64,000 bases of DNA from Tyto alba (taxonomy: Eukaryota > Chordata > Aves > Strigiformes > Tytonidae): positions 53,389,122 to 53,453,121 of the forward strand of contig NW_024881282.1 of assembly GCF_018691265.1 (NCBI RefSeq), in the 5' to 3' direction. Both the position numbers and the translations under genes were made by a program. This document shows positions 26,887 to 49,800 of the stretch, in pieces. Within the stretch, counting starts at the first letter, position 1. The number at the start of each line of letters is the position of its first letter. The notes under the pieces were generated by a model. It was not told where the DNA came from. It worked only from the letters and a program-made list of their open reading frames with translations, and did not search any database.

Positions 26887-29800
26887 CTAGAGGAGAAACT
26901 ACGAACATCTGCAAATAGAGAAACTTTATTTGCTCAACAGAACAACAAAAATTAAAAGCAGGACAGCAACAACCACAAAATTTGCCCACAAACCTCAAAC
27001 ACATAGTACATACACCACCAATGTATGAAATATGAATGCACATACTTCTGATACAGATATCAGAATTCCAAGCCCTTTAATCAACTTTCTGTTGATTTTC
27101 AATTAAAGTTGATCATCTTTTAGTATAATAGTACTAAACTTCTTATTGTATAAGGAAGATTTGAAGTGTCCATCTATTTCAGGTCTCTTGAAAAGAGCTA
27201 ATATCTTAATTAAGCCCTTCAACTATTCAACTGAAGGGCTTGAATTCAAATTTCAAGCACACAGAGAAGGTTTCAGCAAGATATGACATAAGCATAAATC
27301 TGCTACTTAAATACAGACCACTGTATTTTTTTCTCACCACAAACTTCACAACTGCAAAAAAAAACCCCTCTACTCATCTCTAATATCGTTAAGATGCTTC
27401 ATAAACCCATTTATGAAGTATTCCCCTAAGGGAGGCAAAGCCATTAGGAGGTCTTTCTTCTAAAGCAAGCGCACACAAGAGAAGCGCTTAGAAATTAACC
27501 ACAAAATACATCATACGGAGTTGTTAACAAAGTTTTGTGTTCCTACTAATGGGTGCTGATTTACTAGTAATGATTTTTATTCAGAAAAGTCAGTGTAGAA
27601 TTAACAATCAAGCTAGACAAATGTTCTAAAGATGATGTGCCTCTACAGGCTGTTCTGCAATGCTCTGGTAAAACACAGAGAATTTAAAAAAAAAAAAAAA
27701 TCTTTTCCAAATACTTGGATGCTGTTAAATAGCAAGAGGGGACAAAAATCCATCTATCCTTCAAACCCCTGCCCCCCCACGGTAACGTAGTTAATTAGGC
27801 CTCATTACGTAAGTATGTAGGAGGCAGGGGAAAAGAAGACAGACAAGAGGAAGAGAGGAAATACAAAGGAGCTGTGGTTTGAAGCTGCCTACATGCCTAT
27901 AGGTAGAACTTCTGATTTCTTAGTATTGCGTGTCTTGTGCATGCTCTACTGTTCACCCTCCCCCACTGGAAGAAAGGTGGCACCGTGACAACTGACAGCA
28001 AGCATGCCTGATAAGGAGAGCCCAAAATTTAACGTGGTACTAGAGAGACATTTCTATAAAAGTAATTACAAAATACACTATAACAAAATGCATCATGAAA
28101 AGCAATTTAGTAAGTAAAATTGAGTTCGTACCAAAAAAAAATTGCAGGTTGCAGCAGTATAGAAACCAGAAAATCTGGAACAAAGCGATGACTCGTGGCA
28201 AAACAAGCTTCACATGCTGCCTTGCGACACAGAGCAATCCCGCTCAGGGTCAAAACCCTTAGAGATTAAAGTTGCTCTGCTGAGTCTTCTCCCTCTGCAT
28301 CCCCAGCTTGTTTTCCCCATAATCAACATCCAAAACAGCCAGATTAAGATAAAGTGCTGCAGATGAAAATTGTGGGGGCTTGGGTTTTTGTGGGTTTTTT
28401 TATAGCATCTTTCGATTAGGGTCTGGTCCAGAGCCATACAAGTAAAACTATGTAATATACAGAAGCATATTTTGGCATATTTTCCTGCTGATATCACTAC
28501 ATTATCTGACCAAATGGCAACAACCTTCTACACCTGGGTGATAAATTTTGCTATTAAAAATAACCTGGCTCAAATACATATTCTCTTCACTTGTTTAGCT
28601 ACTAGCATGCCAACCAGTTCTACTGATTTTGTATATGCTACATGAGTGTATTTAAAATTTCGTCTTCTATCATATAACCTTTTCTAAGTTTCAGCTCGAC
28701 TAGCCAACTCTAGAAAACACCTAATGAGATAGCCTATTTGAATGAGCTTTTTGAGAAAGACAACAAAATAGCTTCTCATGCTGTATGGTTTTAGTTAAGC
28801 AAGTAGGTTTTCCATCACAAATCTCTTACCAGGCAGTTATACTTCAAAAAGCAAAATTGAACTGCAATTTTAACAGTACTTACAGTTTGCAAAATCCATT
28901 GCAAGATATACTCAGCTATAACATCATATCATTAAAGCAAGATTTATTAATAAAAAATAATCGATAACATTAATACTTAATACGCAGCTGCATAGAAAGT
29001 ATTGTGTTATTTATGTAAAGACACTTTTCTTGTTAAGCAGTACACTATGTTCAGTGGCAAATTGATCTTTCTATAATTAGGAGGGTGCAGTTCCTTAACA
29101 GTGAAGTCATACAGGTATATGCATCTCCCATCAGGATGGCTTATTTGTTCTCATATATTAAATACTTATAAATGCATTTGACAGTAGAGACCACTTTCGT
29201 AGAGGAAAGCAGGAAGAAAATGTAGTCACACTTCAAGTGGGGAAGAACGCTCAGTTTAAAAATACTAACATGGCCAAAGGTGTGCAATTTAGGTCCAGAT
29301 ATGCCCTAATAATGAAAGCATTCAGAGCATTTTAACTACAGATGCTAACCAAGGGAACAACTAACAATTGAAGAATACTTAATTTACAGCTCTCATTTTA
29401 GGTATTTACAAGACTGCGATAGCACACTGGGAGCCAGGGGCACGCTTCATTTTAATTCCCTTGAGTTTTCTCTCTAATAAAACCAATACATTAAAAGATC
29501 ATCTTTCACATTATTTTTTGATCTCCAATTTGCTTGCTGCAAGTCTTGATCATATTTACAGACTCTTAGGCTCTAGAGCCTTTACACTGACCTAATAGGT
29601 GGTTAAAGCCAACAGCTGTGAAACCATAGCTACCTCGAGAACTTTTCAACCCAACTAGAAAGTTTTTCTTTCTGGAAGTGACATAGCAGGTCTTCGTTTT
29701 TCGGGCCCATTCTTACCGGGCCAGGAATTCCCTGTGAGCAGTAAGGCCTTCTTACCGGGCCCCCCACCCCGCCACCTCGGCCCGGCCTCCTCTGGCCGCA

Positions 29801-30032
29801 GAGCCCACAGCAGCGGCGCGGCTCACCAGCGCAGCCGAGGAGGGTCGGCGGGCATTCGCACCCCCCCACCGCCCCCGGATCTGCGGCGAGGACACCGAGA
29901 CTGCAACTTAACCAACCCTCCAGCCCTTTCCCGGGGCCGCCGCGGCGTGACAAAGCGCTCCTCCCCCCGGGGAGCCACCGCACGCCGACAGCGGCGCGAC
30001 AGGGAGGGGCGGGGGGGAGGTCGTGGACTTCT

Positions 30033-30388
30033 CCCCCCCCCCCCCCCCTCCCACGTTGCAGTCCAAGAGCTTAGTTACTTCTTCCTTTCCACGCCCCCCC
30101 CCCCTCCCCCGGAGCCACAGCTCCCGCAGCACGCGAGTATAACCGCCCCACAAGCTGCGGCGTACGTTAGAAATGAAAAATCCCAATATTTTTCCAGCAC
30201 GCCCCCACCGGCTCTCACAGAGGACCTTCCCCAGAGCCTCCCAGCTGCGGTAGAGACGGCGCCGGGCTGACTGGGACCGGCCGGCTGACTGGAGGGAGCC
30301 CAACGCCGCCAGCTCCGCGGCAACGCCCGCGGGCGCCCACGCCGCCCCTTCCCCGCCGCCGAGGCGCCGCGGGCCCCCCCCCCCCCCC
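30033..30388 (-). repeat. Three long C runs (G runs on the XPOT strand)
   Basis: Runs of 16, 11 and 15 C occur at 30033-30048, 30094-30104 and 30374-30388. On the XPOT transcript strand they are G runs, in or near the start of intron 1, and could form quadruplexes or R-loops. Exact lengths are unreliable in most assemblies. Confidence 0.75.
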
Positions 30389-30497
30389 GCTCCGCCAGCA
30401 ACGACCGGGGAGGCCCAACCCCCAACAACCGCCCCCCTGCTCCGCCACCGCTGGGCTGAGTCACCCCACGCTGCGTGGCGTGTCGTGTCCCCGTTAC

Positions 30498-30600
30498 CTT
30501 CCCGGTCACTCCTCCATCACGGCGGCGCTGCCGGCTCCCACCCCACAGCTCCGCGACCGCCACGAGCATAGGGAGCGGGCCAGGGCAGGCCGCGCCGCCT
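30498..30600 (-). other. XPOT: Candidate non-coding first exon of XPOT
   Basis: The XPOT ATG exon is preceded by an acceptor, so a separate 5' exon must exist. The CpG island is the natural place. On the minus strand a donor GTAACG follows ACCGGGAAG at 30498, and a transcript entering from about 30600 would lie just downstream of two ZNF143-like motifs. The 5' limit is a guess. Stronger GTAAGA donors on the same strand at 29710-29761 could belong to alternative first exons instead. Confidence 0.4.
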
Positions 30601-30728
30601 CGGTCGGCGGCGGGAGGAGGAGGAGGAAGGAGGAGAGGACGCCCAGGGGAGGCGCCGCGGCCCTCGCGCGTGCGGAACGGCCTCCGGGAAGGAAAGCTGA
30701 TGCTGCTGCCACCGCCCCCCGCGCCACG

Positions 30729-30750
30729 GGACTACAACTCCCAGCGTGCC
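30729..30750 (+). promoter_or_regulatory. ZNF143-like (SBS) motif, forward
   Basis: ACTACAACTCCCAGCGTGCC starts at 30731. It is close to the known ZNF143/Staf-type promoter element (ACTACAATTCCCAGCATGC-like). It lies between the XPOT and RPL18A starts, the kind of bidirectional CpG-island promoter where this motif is enriched. Confidence 0.75.
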
Positions 30751-30811
30751 CCGCGGCGCCCCCGACAGCCCAGCCTGCCGCTCTCACCTCCCCGCTCCGG
30801 CCCCGCGGCAG

Positions 30812-30828
30812 CCTGGGAGCCGTAGTCC
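30812..30828 (-). promoter_or_regulatory. ZNF143-like motif, inverted
   Basis: CCTGGGAGCCGTAGTCC reads GGACTACGGCTCCCAGG on the minus strand, a second version of the ACTACAnnTCCCAG core. It faces the forward copy about 80 bases away, so the pair forms an inverted arrangement. Confidence 0.65.
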
Positions 30829-31830
30829 CGCCCCCTGCCGCGCGTGGTCGTGGCGCCCTGGTCCCCGTCCCCCCCCCCCGACGGTGCTGCTCCTCGTTAT
30901 TCCCACCACCCCGCGAAACCACCGAATTAATAAACCGGAGCCGATTTAATAAACCCGTCCCGCCCCTCCAGGATCCGGCAATCGTGCTATGCGGCCAGGC
31001 TGGTGCGCGCTCCGCGGGCGACCCGCTTGGTGTCTCGCACGGACACGGGCGGGCCCCAACTCCCACGCTGCGAAAGCATCGGCGTGGGCTTGTCAGTGAG
31101 GAGGCGAGTAACGCAGCCGATGCTCTGCGGGTGTGCCGTTGCGAGTTACTCTGCGACGAAGCGATGGGGGTTTTGCGCGATTACATGCGTGCTTGTCTGT
31201 ACAGACCTAAAAAGACTAAATGCAAATAACTGCAAGAGGAGGACGAAGCTATTTGCAAAGTTGTTACAGCTGTGTTGCTGTTACAGTATCTTTCAGGGCA
31301 AAACCCACGCGCGTCTCCTGGCTGTGGCAGTGCAGCTTTAGAAAGCGCGGGGTGCTCAAGCACCCCACTCGCCGTTACTGTAGAGCCGTTATCGAGTCCA
31401 CGGTGCACAGGAGTGCCAGTACTCAGGGCCAGCCGCGGAAAGAGGATCCCACAAACTGAGTGCGTGTATGCGTGTGTGGGGGGAAATCCACAGGGGCAAC
31501 CTCACGGTAGCCAGCAACCCCGGTCTCCCACGGGACCACGAGTGAGAAGGGTTCCTCTGGCAGCCCTCCATGCCCGGCTACCGCCCCGAAAGCCGCTCTG
31601 CAACGTCCTCCGCGGCCACGGCGACCAAGAGAGGGTCCCGCCGCTCTGCTGGCTTCGGGGCCGGGCTGCCCACGCCACACCACCGCCCCGGAACCCAGCG
31701 CCGACCGCCGCGGGAGGAGATTGACGGCTGCCTCTCCCAATCGCGCTCTACCGCCCAGCCAATGAGCGGAGAGGACGGGCGGGGGCGGGGCGGCCGGCGA
31801 GCGGGTGACGCGAGGCGGCGGCGCGCGCGG

Positions 31831-31842
31831 CCTTTCCTTTCC
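31831..31842 (+). promoter_or_regulatory. RPL18A: RPL18A 5' TOP-like start
   Basis: CCTTTCCTTTCC lies about 26 bases before the RPL18A ATG, embedded in GC-rich DNA. Vertebrate ribosomal protein mRNAs begin at a C inside such a pyrimidine tract (5' TOP), which places translation under mTORC1-LARP1 control. The exact start nucleotide is inferred. Confidence 0.7.
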
Positions 31843-31867
31843 TGTGGGCCGCCGCGGAGGCAGCGCC

Positions 31868-35366
<3,499 letters not shown>

Positions 35367-35397
35367 ATAGGAAAATGTGCTGTCAACTCTGTGTTGT

Positions 35398-35403
35398 AAT
35401 AAA
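35398..35403 (+). other. RPL18A: RPL18A poly(A) signal
   Basis: AATAAA lies 32 bases after the stop codon and is followed by a T/GT-rich stretch. The resulting 3' UTR of roughly 50 bases is typical of ribosomal protein genes. Confidence 0.9.
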
Positions 35404-35429
35404 CATCTTATTTGAACCTTTGACCCCTT

Positions 35430-36640
35430 GTTGTCTTATGGAAACAGTGTCTTGGATACCTAGGAGTCTCGGCAGCCTACTATTTTCAGCTGTGATTGCC
35501 TTGAAACAGGTAAATGTTTCAGGTGCTGACTTAAATTACCAAAATAACCCATCAGTAAACCAAAATGTTAACTGGATTTCCAGGTCAGAGTAAGTCTGTT
35601 GTTGAGCAGCTATAAAATCCTACATTCATTTTGTCCCTTAAGCATGCTAAGTAAATACAGTTGAATTCAGGAACAAGGCATCTTTCTGTGCATGCAGAAC
35701 TTAAACTTGCCAGCTGTAGGAATGAAGACCTTATAACTTAAGTTAAGCTACTTCAAGCTTTAAGCATTTAAAGCTAAAACCTTAGTTCTAACTTGAATCC
35801 TTCCAAGGATGTTCCACATCATTCTGAATTAATTCATGTACACATATAGAGGTACCGGCACCTAGAAATGAAAACTTACCTTTGATATTACACCAAGTGT
35901 TCTGATGAAAATAAACTTTTATATCCAAACCCAAATACATTTTTTATATCCCAAACCCTACTCTGTTTACAATATAATGCCACAGTAAAAAAAAAATATG
36001 TTGCTGATACTGTATAGTTAAGGCTTACTAAGGCTGCTTCACACCTGAAGCCATTTTTTGCATTGGGTGCCTGTTACGGAGTTTTAAGTGTTTCCTGGAT
36101 GAGGTAGCAGCTAGCTAGTATGGGTCTTGCCCGGAGTGAGAGCTGGTGCTGTGTTCTGTCTGGGTGTCAGCTTAAAAACTAATGCAGGCGCAAGTAGAGC
36201 GCAGGGAAAAAGTGTCCAGAGAGAAAACGGGGAGTGTTTTTGTTTCAGAGTAGCTGGAGAGCTGTTGATTCCAAGTGAGGGAGAGCCTTGCTCACAGTAA
36301 GGGGGGGGTGGCCGTTCCAGCAAATGCTGCCACTGCAGCCCCTTTCTGTGGCCCTGTGGCTCAGCTTTGCACTCCTCTGTGTTGCCTCAGTTCAGGGAGC
36401 TCACCCATCCAACATGCAATCTGAAAAAAGGGGATTAATTTGGGTAATTTGTGATATCCCAGCCATGAGGGAGGGTGTACTATAAACACAGAATGTTCAG
36501 ACAAGCTGGAGGGTCCTGTAGGAGTCCCACCAGCGAAAGGGTGGGAATAAGGCCACCTTCAAGACCTTGTATTTACACACTTTTAGTTTGGAAGAACAAT
36601 TCAGCATGAAAATGGGCTTTATTTTTACTTTCATAAAAAC
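35430..36640. other. Spacer between RPL18A and KICS2
   Basis: AT-rich DNA without a recognised gene, RNA or repeat family. Human C12orf56 would be expected between XPOT and KICS2 if its order were conserved; no protein resembling a multi-exon gene is visible here. Confidence 0.55.
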
Positions 36641-37060
36641 CAATGTGGTGGGGTGGAGGAGAGCTCGTTACAGGAACCAGGGCTGGTGGCCAGCTGTCAA
36701 TTCCCACTCAGACAAGGGAGAAAGATGACTTAGATTTGTAAATCCCCAATGGAGTGGACAATGGTGAGACAAGTCTTGAAGTCCATGCACAAACATTTAT
36801 TAATATTCTGCAATGTACTAATTGGATATACAATAATTGGCTAAATATATAACGAATTATAGCAAGTGATACAGTATGCCTTGCGTTAGTGGGAAAAGGG
36901 GGAAAAGAAGGGAGATAGAGAATAGGGAAATACACATCACCGGTCCGGGGTTCTGCATTGGTCCTGTCAGAGTTCATCAGGAATTCCTTCATCTTCTTCA
37001 CTTTCTGTTGCTTGCTTGCTTTTCCCCTGCCTGCCTCGCTCCCCCTTAATTTACACACAC
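36640..37060 (-). mobile_element. Possible LTR-type repeat fragment
   Basis: Read on the minus strand, this stretch has an LTR-like order: an AT-rich segment, AATAAA (plus-strand 36796-36801), then a TGTCTCACC and TGACAGCTGGCC-type end. It contrasts with the adjoining KICS2 CpG island. I recognise the style but not a specific family, and no paired LTR, primer-binding site or internal coding region was seen. It could equally be unique DNA. Confidence 0.3.
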
Positions 37061-37679
37061 TTCCTTTGGGTCCGACCCCCAGGCCGACCCGCAGACCTAC
37101 CTATTACACCTATGGGGATGAGTAAGCTGCTTAAACCAAGGGTGCCGACTTCAGTGTTCATTTTGTGGATGATGAAGCAAAGGCCGTTCACTGGACAGAC
37201 GGCCCCGAAAACTGCACAAGGTGCACCAGAGCAGAGCCGTCCTGCCTGCCCAGGACCCCCCGGACCCGGCTGCACCCTGGGCTGCCCAGGTGGCCTCCTC
37301 ACCTCCAGCCTCCACGTCACCCACCCCGTGACCACAGTTCTGTTACTGGCGGGTGTCTGAGGCATGCCACGGCTCGGAGCAACTCCACTCCCCACCATCT
37401 CTTATCTCTCTCTTTTTTTTCTTTTTTCCCACTCCGGCTGTTTTTCTCAGACCCTGCTTGACGGTCGTTGCGGGGCTGCCCGACCCACGGGCAGGCCATC
37501 GAATACCGGCCTCGGACTCACCCACCTCCCCGGCTGTGGGGCCTCGGAGCTTCCCGCTCCGAGCCGGCCGCTGGACCATCCCACGCCTCGGGGGGGCTGC
37601 TCGGCTGAAACCCCCGCGTGGCGTGGGCCGAGCCGCTCCCTCCCACAGCACCCGCCCCGCCGTTACACCCCGCCCCACC

Positions 37680-37685
37680 CACGTG
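37680..37685. promoter_or_regulatory. KICS2: E-box, CLEAR-like (distal)
   Basis: CACGTG within CCCACGTGACC, about 130 bases before the KICS2 ATG. One flank matches the GTCACGTGAC element bound by TFEB, TFE3 and MITF. USF or MYC/MAX binding is equally possible. Confidence 0.6.
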
Positions 37686-37727
37686 ACCCGGAACAAACTC
37701 CTCCCCCTCTCCCCCCGCCTCGCTCGT

Positions 37728-37733
37728 CACGTG
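37728..37733. promoter_or_regulatory. KICS2: E-box, CLEAR-like (proximal)
   Basis: CACGTG within GTCACGTGGC, 48 bases from the distal box and about 80 bases before the ATG. The left flank matches the CLEAR consensus. Confidence 0.6.
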
Positions 37734-37764
37734 GCAAGGGCGGGCTCGCGCAGAGGGGCGGTGA

Positions 37765-45803
<8,039 letters not shown>

Positions 45804-45940
45804 AATACAGACTACGTTTACGTTGAAGTTGTCAAGGCAGTATGCCAGCCTTGAGGGAACTGGAGCTTTCAAGGTTTACATACATTCATGATTCTCAGAG
45901 TCTAATTAAAAAGGAACCATTATTTTTAATGTTATAAGTT

Positions 45941-45942
<2 letters not shown>

Positions 45943-45972
<30 letters not shown>
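45943..45972 (+). repeat. T30 tract in KICS2 3' UTR
   Basis: An uninterrupted run of 30 T lies 140 bases after the KICS2 stop codon. In the mRNA it would be a long U tract. Its length probably varies between individuals. Confidence 0.85.
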
Positions 45973-45975
<3 letters not shown>

Positions 45976-46316
45976 CTAACAGACACTGGAAGAAAAGTAT
46001 TTTTGGGGCAGTACTCAGTGGGACAACTTAATTGTGGGGTGCTAAACAGTAGGATATTATTTTTTTTGTGGTTTTCAGTTTTCAGTATGATTTATTTTTT
46101 CAGTCCACCACTTTGTTGCCTGTATCAGAAAGGAATATATGCACTTTATCTTAGTCTGATCATTGACTGTCTTCTACAGAGTTTATTGAAAATGTGGTGA
46201 GGATGGAAGATGCTATCTTTTCAGAAAACTGCATTGCCTGACCGGAATGACTTCTGAGAACTAAACAGTGATACAAGGGAATACTAAAAAAGGCGAACTT
46301 TCAAAGATACGTTTTA

Positions 46317-46322
46317 AATAAA
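46317..46322 (+). other. KICS2: Candidate KICS2 poly(A) signal
   Basis: AATAAA occurs about 515 bases after the KICS2 stop codon. A further AATAAA lies at 46861-46866, so longer 3' ends are possible. Confidence 0.5.
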
Positions 46323-46869
46323 AATACAAGAATCACAAAAGGCACTATTGTTAATTGTAACTTAGTTTTCAAAGGGTTTTAAATTATATTTGAGGTCTCT
46401 GATGCTCTCTGTTATGCACCAGTCTCTCTTCTGAACACCCTGTGTCACAAAGCTTTGTCATTGCTCCAGAACACAGGCTGGGGCAGGAAAAGCTGTATCA
46501 TTGGCTGGAAGTCCAGTATTCACTGGAGTGTTGTAACATTGTGTGTCCAGTACCAGGCTTGGCTCAGATTAACTGAAGGAAATACACTGAGGTTGAGCAG
46601 GTATTCTAGAAGCAGCAGCTCCATGGAAAAAGCAGCAAAGCTCTCTTCAAATTGTGATTTTGTCTGGCTGACAACAACAACAAAAATAATTTTACAATTA
46701 AGCCAAATCACTTTTGGATTTAAATATATAGCCTATGCAGTATGTTTACCTCATTCTAAAATGTCTCTTTCACCACTTCTAGGCTGCAGGTTTGGAAAAA
46801 GTATGTTTTCTGTTGTTACCCTGTAAGTGCTTTATTTTGGAAATCAGTATTTCCAAATACAATAAAAGG

Positions 46870-49800
46870 GTCAGTTTGGCTGTACCTGTAGCCTTATATT
46901 GCATGATTCTTCTGACTGTTAGCTATGCAGTTGTGCAAGCACTTTCATGGGAACTCAGGAGGACTGATCTGGATCTGCTGTATGATACATGTAAGTGTGG
47001 TAAAGGTCCTTAGTTGACACTGTGTAAGGCATAACATAATCAGGTTTGTTTTAAAATGGAGTTGAAGTCAGAAAGTTGCTTTCTGTTAATACTGAAATAT
47101 AAAAGATACTATTGCAGACATGGCTTTTACCAATTCTCTTTTTCCCACAGAAGGGTATATGGTAACTTGTCTTGCTTTTTGCTGCAAGTACTGATTTCTT
47201 TACAATCACATAAGCATGTTCTGTTCTCAAAATGTAAACTCTGACTTTCCACTTTGTGCCAAATAGAACTTCCCGTGCTTTGCTATGATTGTATGTTAGT
47301 CTGTCGTGAATACCTCTGCTACTGCCTTTCACCTAAAGTCTTAGTCTGACTGTAGTATCACTCTCGAAAGTTTAGGAGTCTGCTCTTTGCCATTGGAAAA
47401 TAACAGGAGTTGCAAATGTACCTGCAACTGGAGGGCATCTGGTTGTAACAGCGTTACACTTTGCAGCTTGAATTGCCGTTTTAGTAGGACAAAGTTGCAA
47501 ATGACAGTATTGAGAGAGCTTGTGTGCTTCCCTGGTGGGACAGTGACCTTGTAATAACATTGTATTATTCACTTCCTCAGCCTGAGTAACATAAAAGAGA
47601 CTGTTGCCAGAACTGATTCTCAGTCTTCAGCAGTGTAATAAAGTGTTGTACAAATTTTGTCTGTCTCTACAGTATTTCCCTGTCATACTAGCTACCTGTG
47701 GGAAAGGGGAGAGGAGATGGGGGAACAAGACTGCCTGTGGTACAGACTCCTCCCTGCTCATTTCTGAGTTGCAGGGGATATGTTGGAAGAGGTGAAAGAA
47801 ATCTGCTGCCCTTGGGAGCAAACCAGCAACTTTTACCAGTTGCTGAAATGGCTGGAGGCTGCTCCCAGTGGTTTTTATGAGGAGAGGAAAAGGAGGCGAC
47901 TGTTCAGCAGACCTGGTGGTTTGCTTCATGCTCCTGCTGTTTTTTGGTGAGTGGTGTCTTTGGGAACAGGGAAGGGATGCTAGGTGGTGTTTCTGTGCAG
48001 GATGAGATGAGACTTGCTTTGACTCTTATCAGTGCTGGGGTGGTTTGCTGCAGTTTTCTTTGGAGGATCTTGGGAAAGTGGCCAGAGGAGCCATCCGGTT
48101 CTTGGGGAAGACTATCTGAATATTTAAGATGATGAAGAACCAAAGGGAGGCAGAACCATTGCTCTCACCATGGGAGAGGTGTGCAGACAAACTGGGAGAG
48201 AATTGGGTGCTGGAGAGAGACACTTTTGTGGAGCTGTCTCTGGGTTTTGGAGTCCTATCGCTGAAGCTCTCCTTGTAAGATCTTGGCCTTAGTACAAGGT
48301 GGGGAGCAGAAAATCCAGGCCATAGGAAGTGGCTTGGATGAAAAGGGGTGAAGCTGAGGGGAGGTTACACTAGAATCAGTATAAAATAGTTTTGCAAGGT
48401 GTGCTGTGACCAAAAACTAAATGTGTCTGGGGTGTGAGTATGTGTGATGAATGAATATTTATAGATCTGTTAGCCCCATGCAGACTTAGGGCACAGTTTC
48501 TCACTGGTTGCTTTGACAAATTTATGTTTTAAATGATGAATGAGGTAACAGGGAGACTGAGTTATCTACAATGTAAAATTGGCTAAGCCAGTAATGAAAA
48601 CCTGCATATTTAAGGGGGAGGAACATATATGTGGAATAAGTAAAGGGTACCAGAAACTCAGTAATTGGAAAAAAATATATTTATTACTAACTTCAGTAAC
48701 AGAAAGATTGATCAGTCTCTTTACAGAATGAGAGAACAAATGCACTTTTGCTGAGCTGGGTGATATCCCGTCTGCCAGCTCTCCACCAAGTTAGCTAAGC
48801 AAGATTGAATGTACTAATATACTTTAAAAGTCTTGTATAAATGACTGCTTTAAATGCAAGATGTAAATATGTTTATGATAACATAATGAAAGCCAATGCT
48901 TCCAGACATATTTAAAAGTTTTTAAAACAGGTACCAAGATTTTATATTCTCGATGCCACTCAGATTGCTTAGCATAGCAATGCGGAAGCTTATCTTGTAG
49001 CAAATTTCATATACCTTGTCACTCACTTGAGTCCATGAGGATTTAGACAGAACATTTAATTTAGTTTCCTTTGCCTGGAATGTGAATTTAACAGCAAATG
49101 TATTCTCAGATCTGTTACATATTTTATATTTACGTCTTGTAAGCTATTTTTTACATGTGGTGTTCGGGCTTTTTTCTGAATAAAACGTCTTTCCTTTTCT
49201 CCTCCCTTTTGCATGAAAACGATGCAGGGAATGGAAACTATAAATACGTTTTGTATTGTGCTGCAAAGGACTGCAATATATGTGTAATGCACATAATATT
49301 CAGGTTTTAATGATTGTAAAGTAACATAAATTCCTGGTATCTGTTTGAATACTAACACTCAGTGTTTATCTAATTCACTTAAAAAAAGGTCTCTGTTATA
49401 AGTGGAAATAATCTTATGGCACTCTCCCAGTTAATTATTGCTCTGGTCCACTCTTCTTCACCTAGGAGCCTTTTGAGACACTTGTGATCATTCTGGTGGT
49501 TGCTCTTTGTTTTATATCAGCTATCTGAGGCTTCCTTGCATATGTGTCTGTGACGCCTGCTACTGCAGGTCAGCCTGCAGCCTTTTACTTCACTGGGTCC
49601 CAATCTTCTCCTAACCAAGTTTTGCTTAAGAAAATAAAAAATGTGCTATATTTCATCCCTCAAGTCCTGTTTTTTTGTCCCAATAACTGTAACCCCTCAG
49701 CTCGCAGTAAGAAGTGTCTCGCACAGCACGGCTGGTCCTGGTCTTGTGGTTAGCTCTGTGATTGCTTCCAGAAGTGCTGGCACCAAGCTAACTAGCTTGG

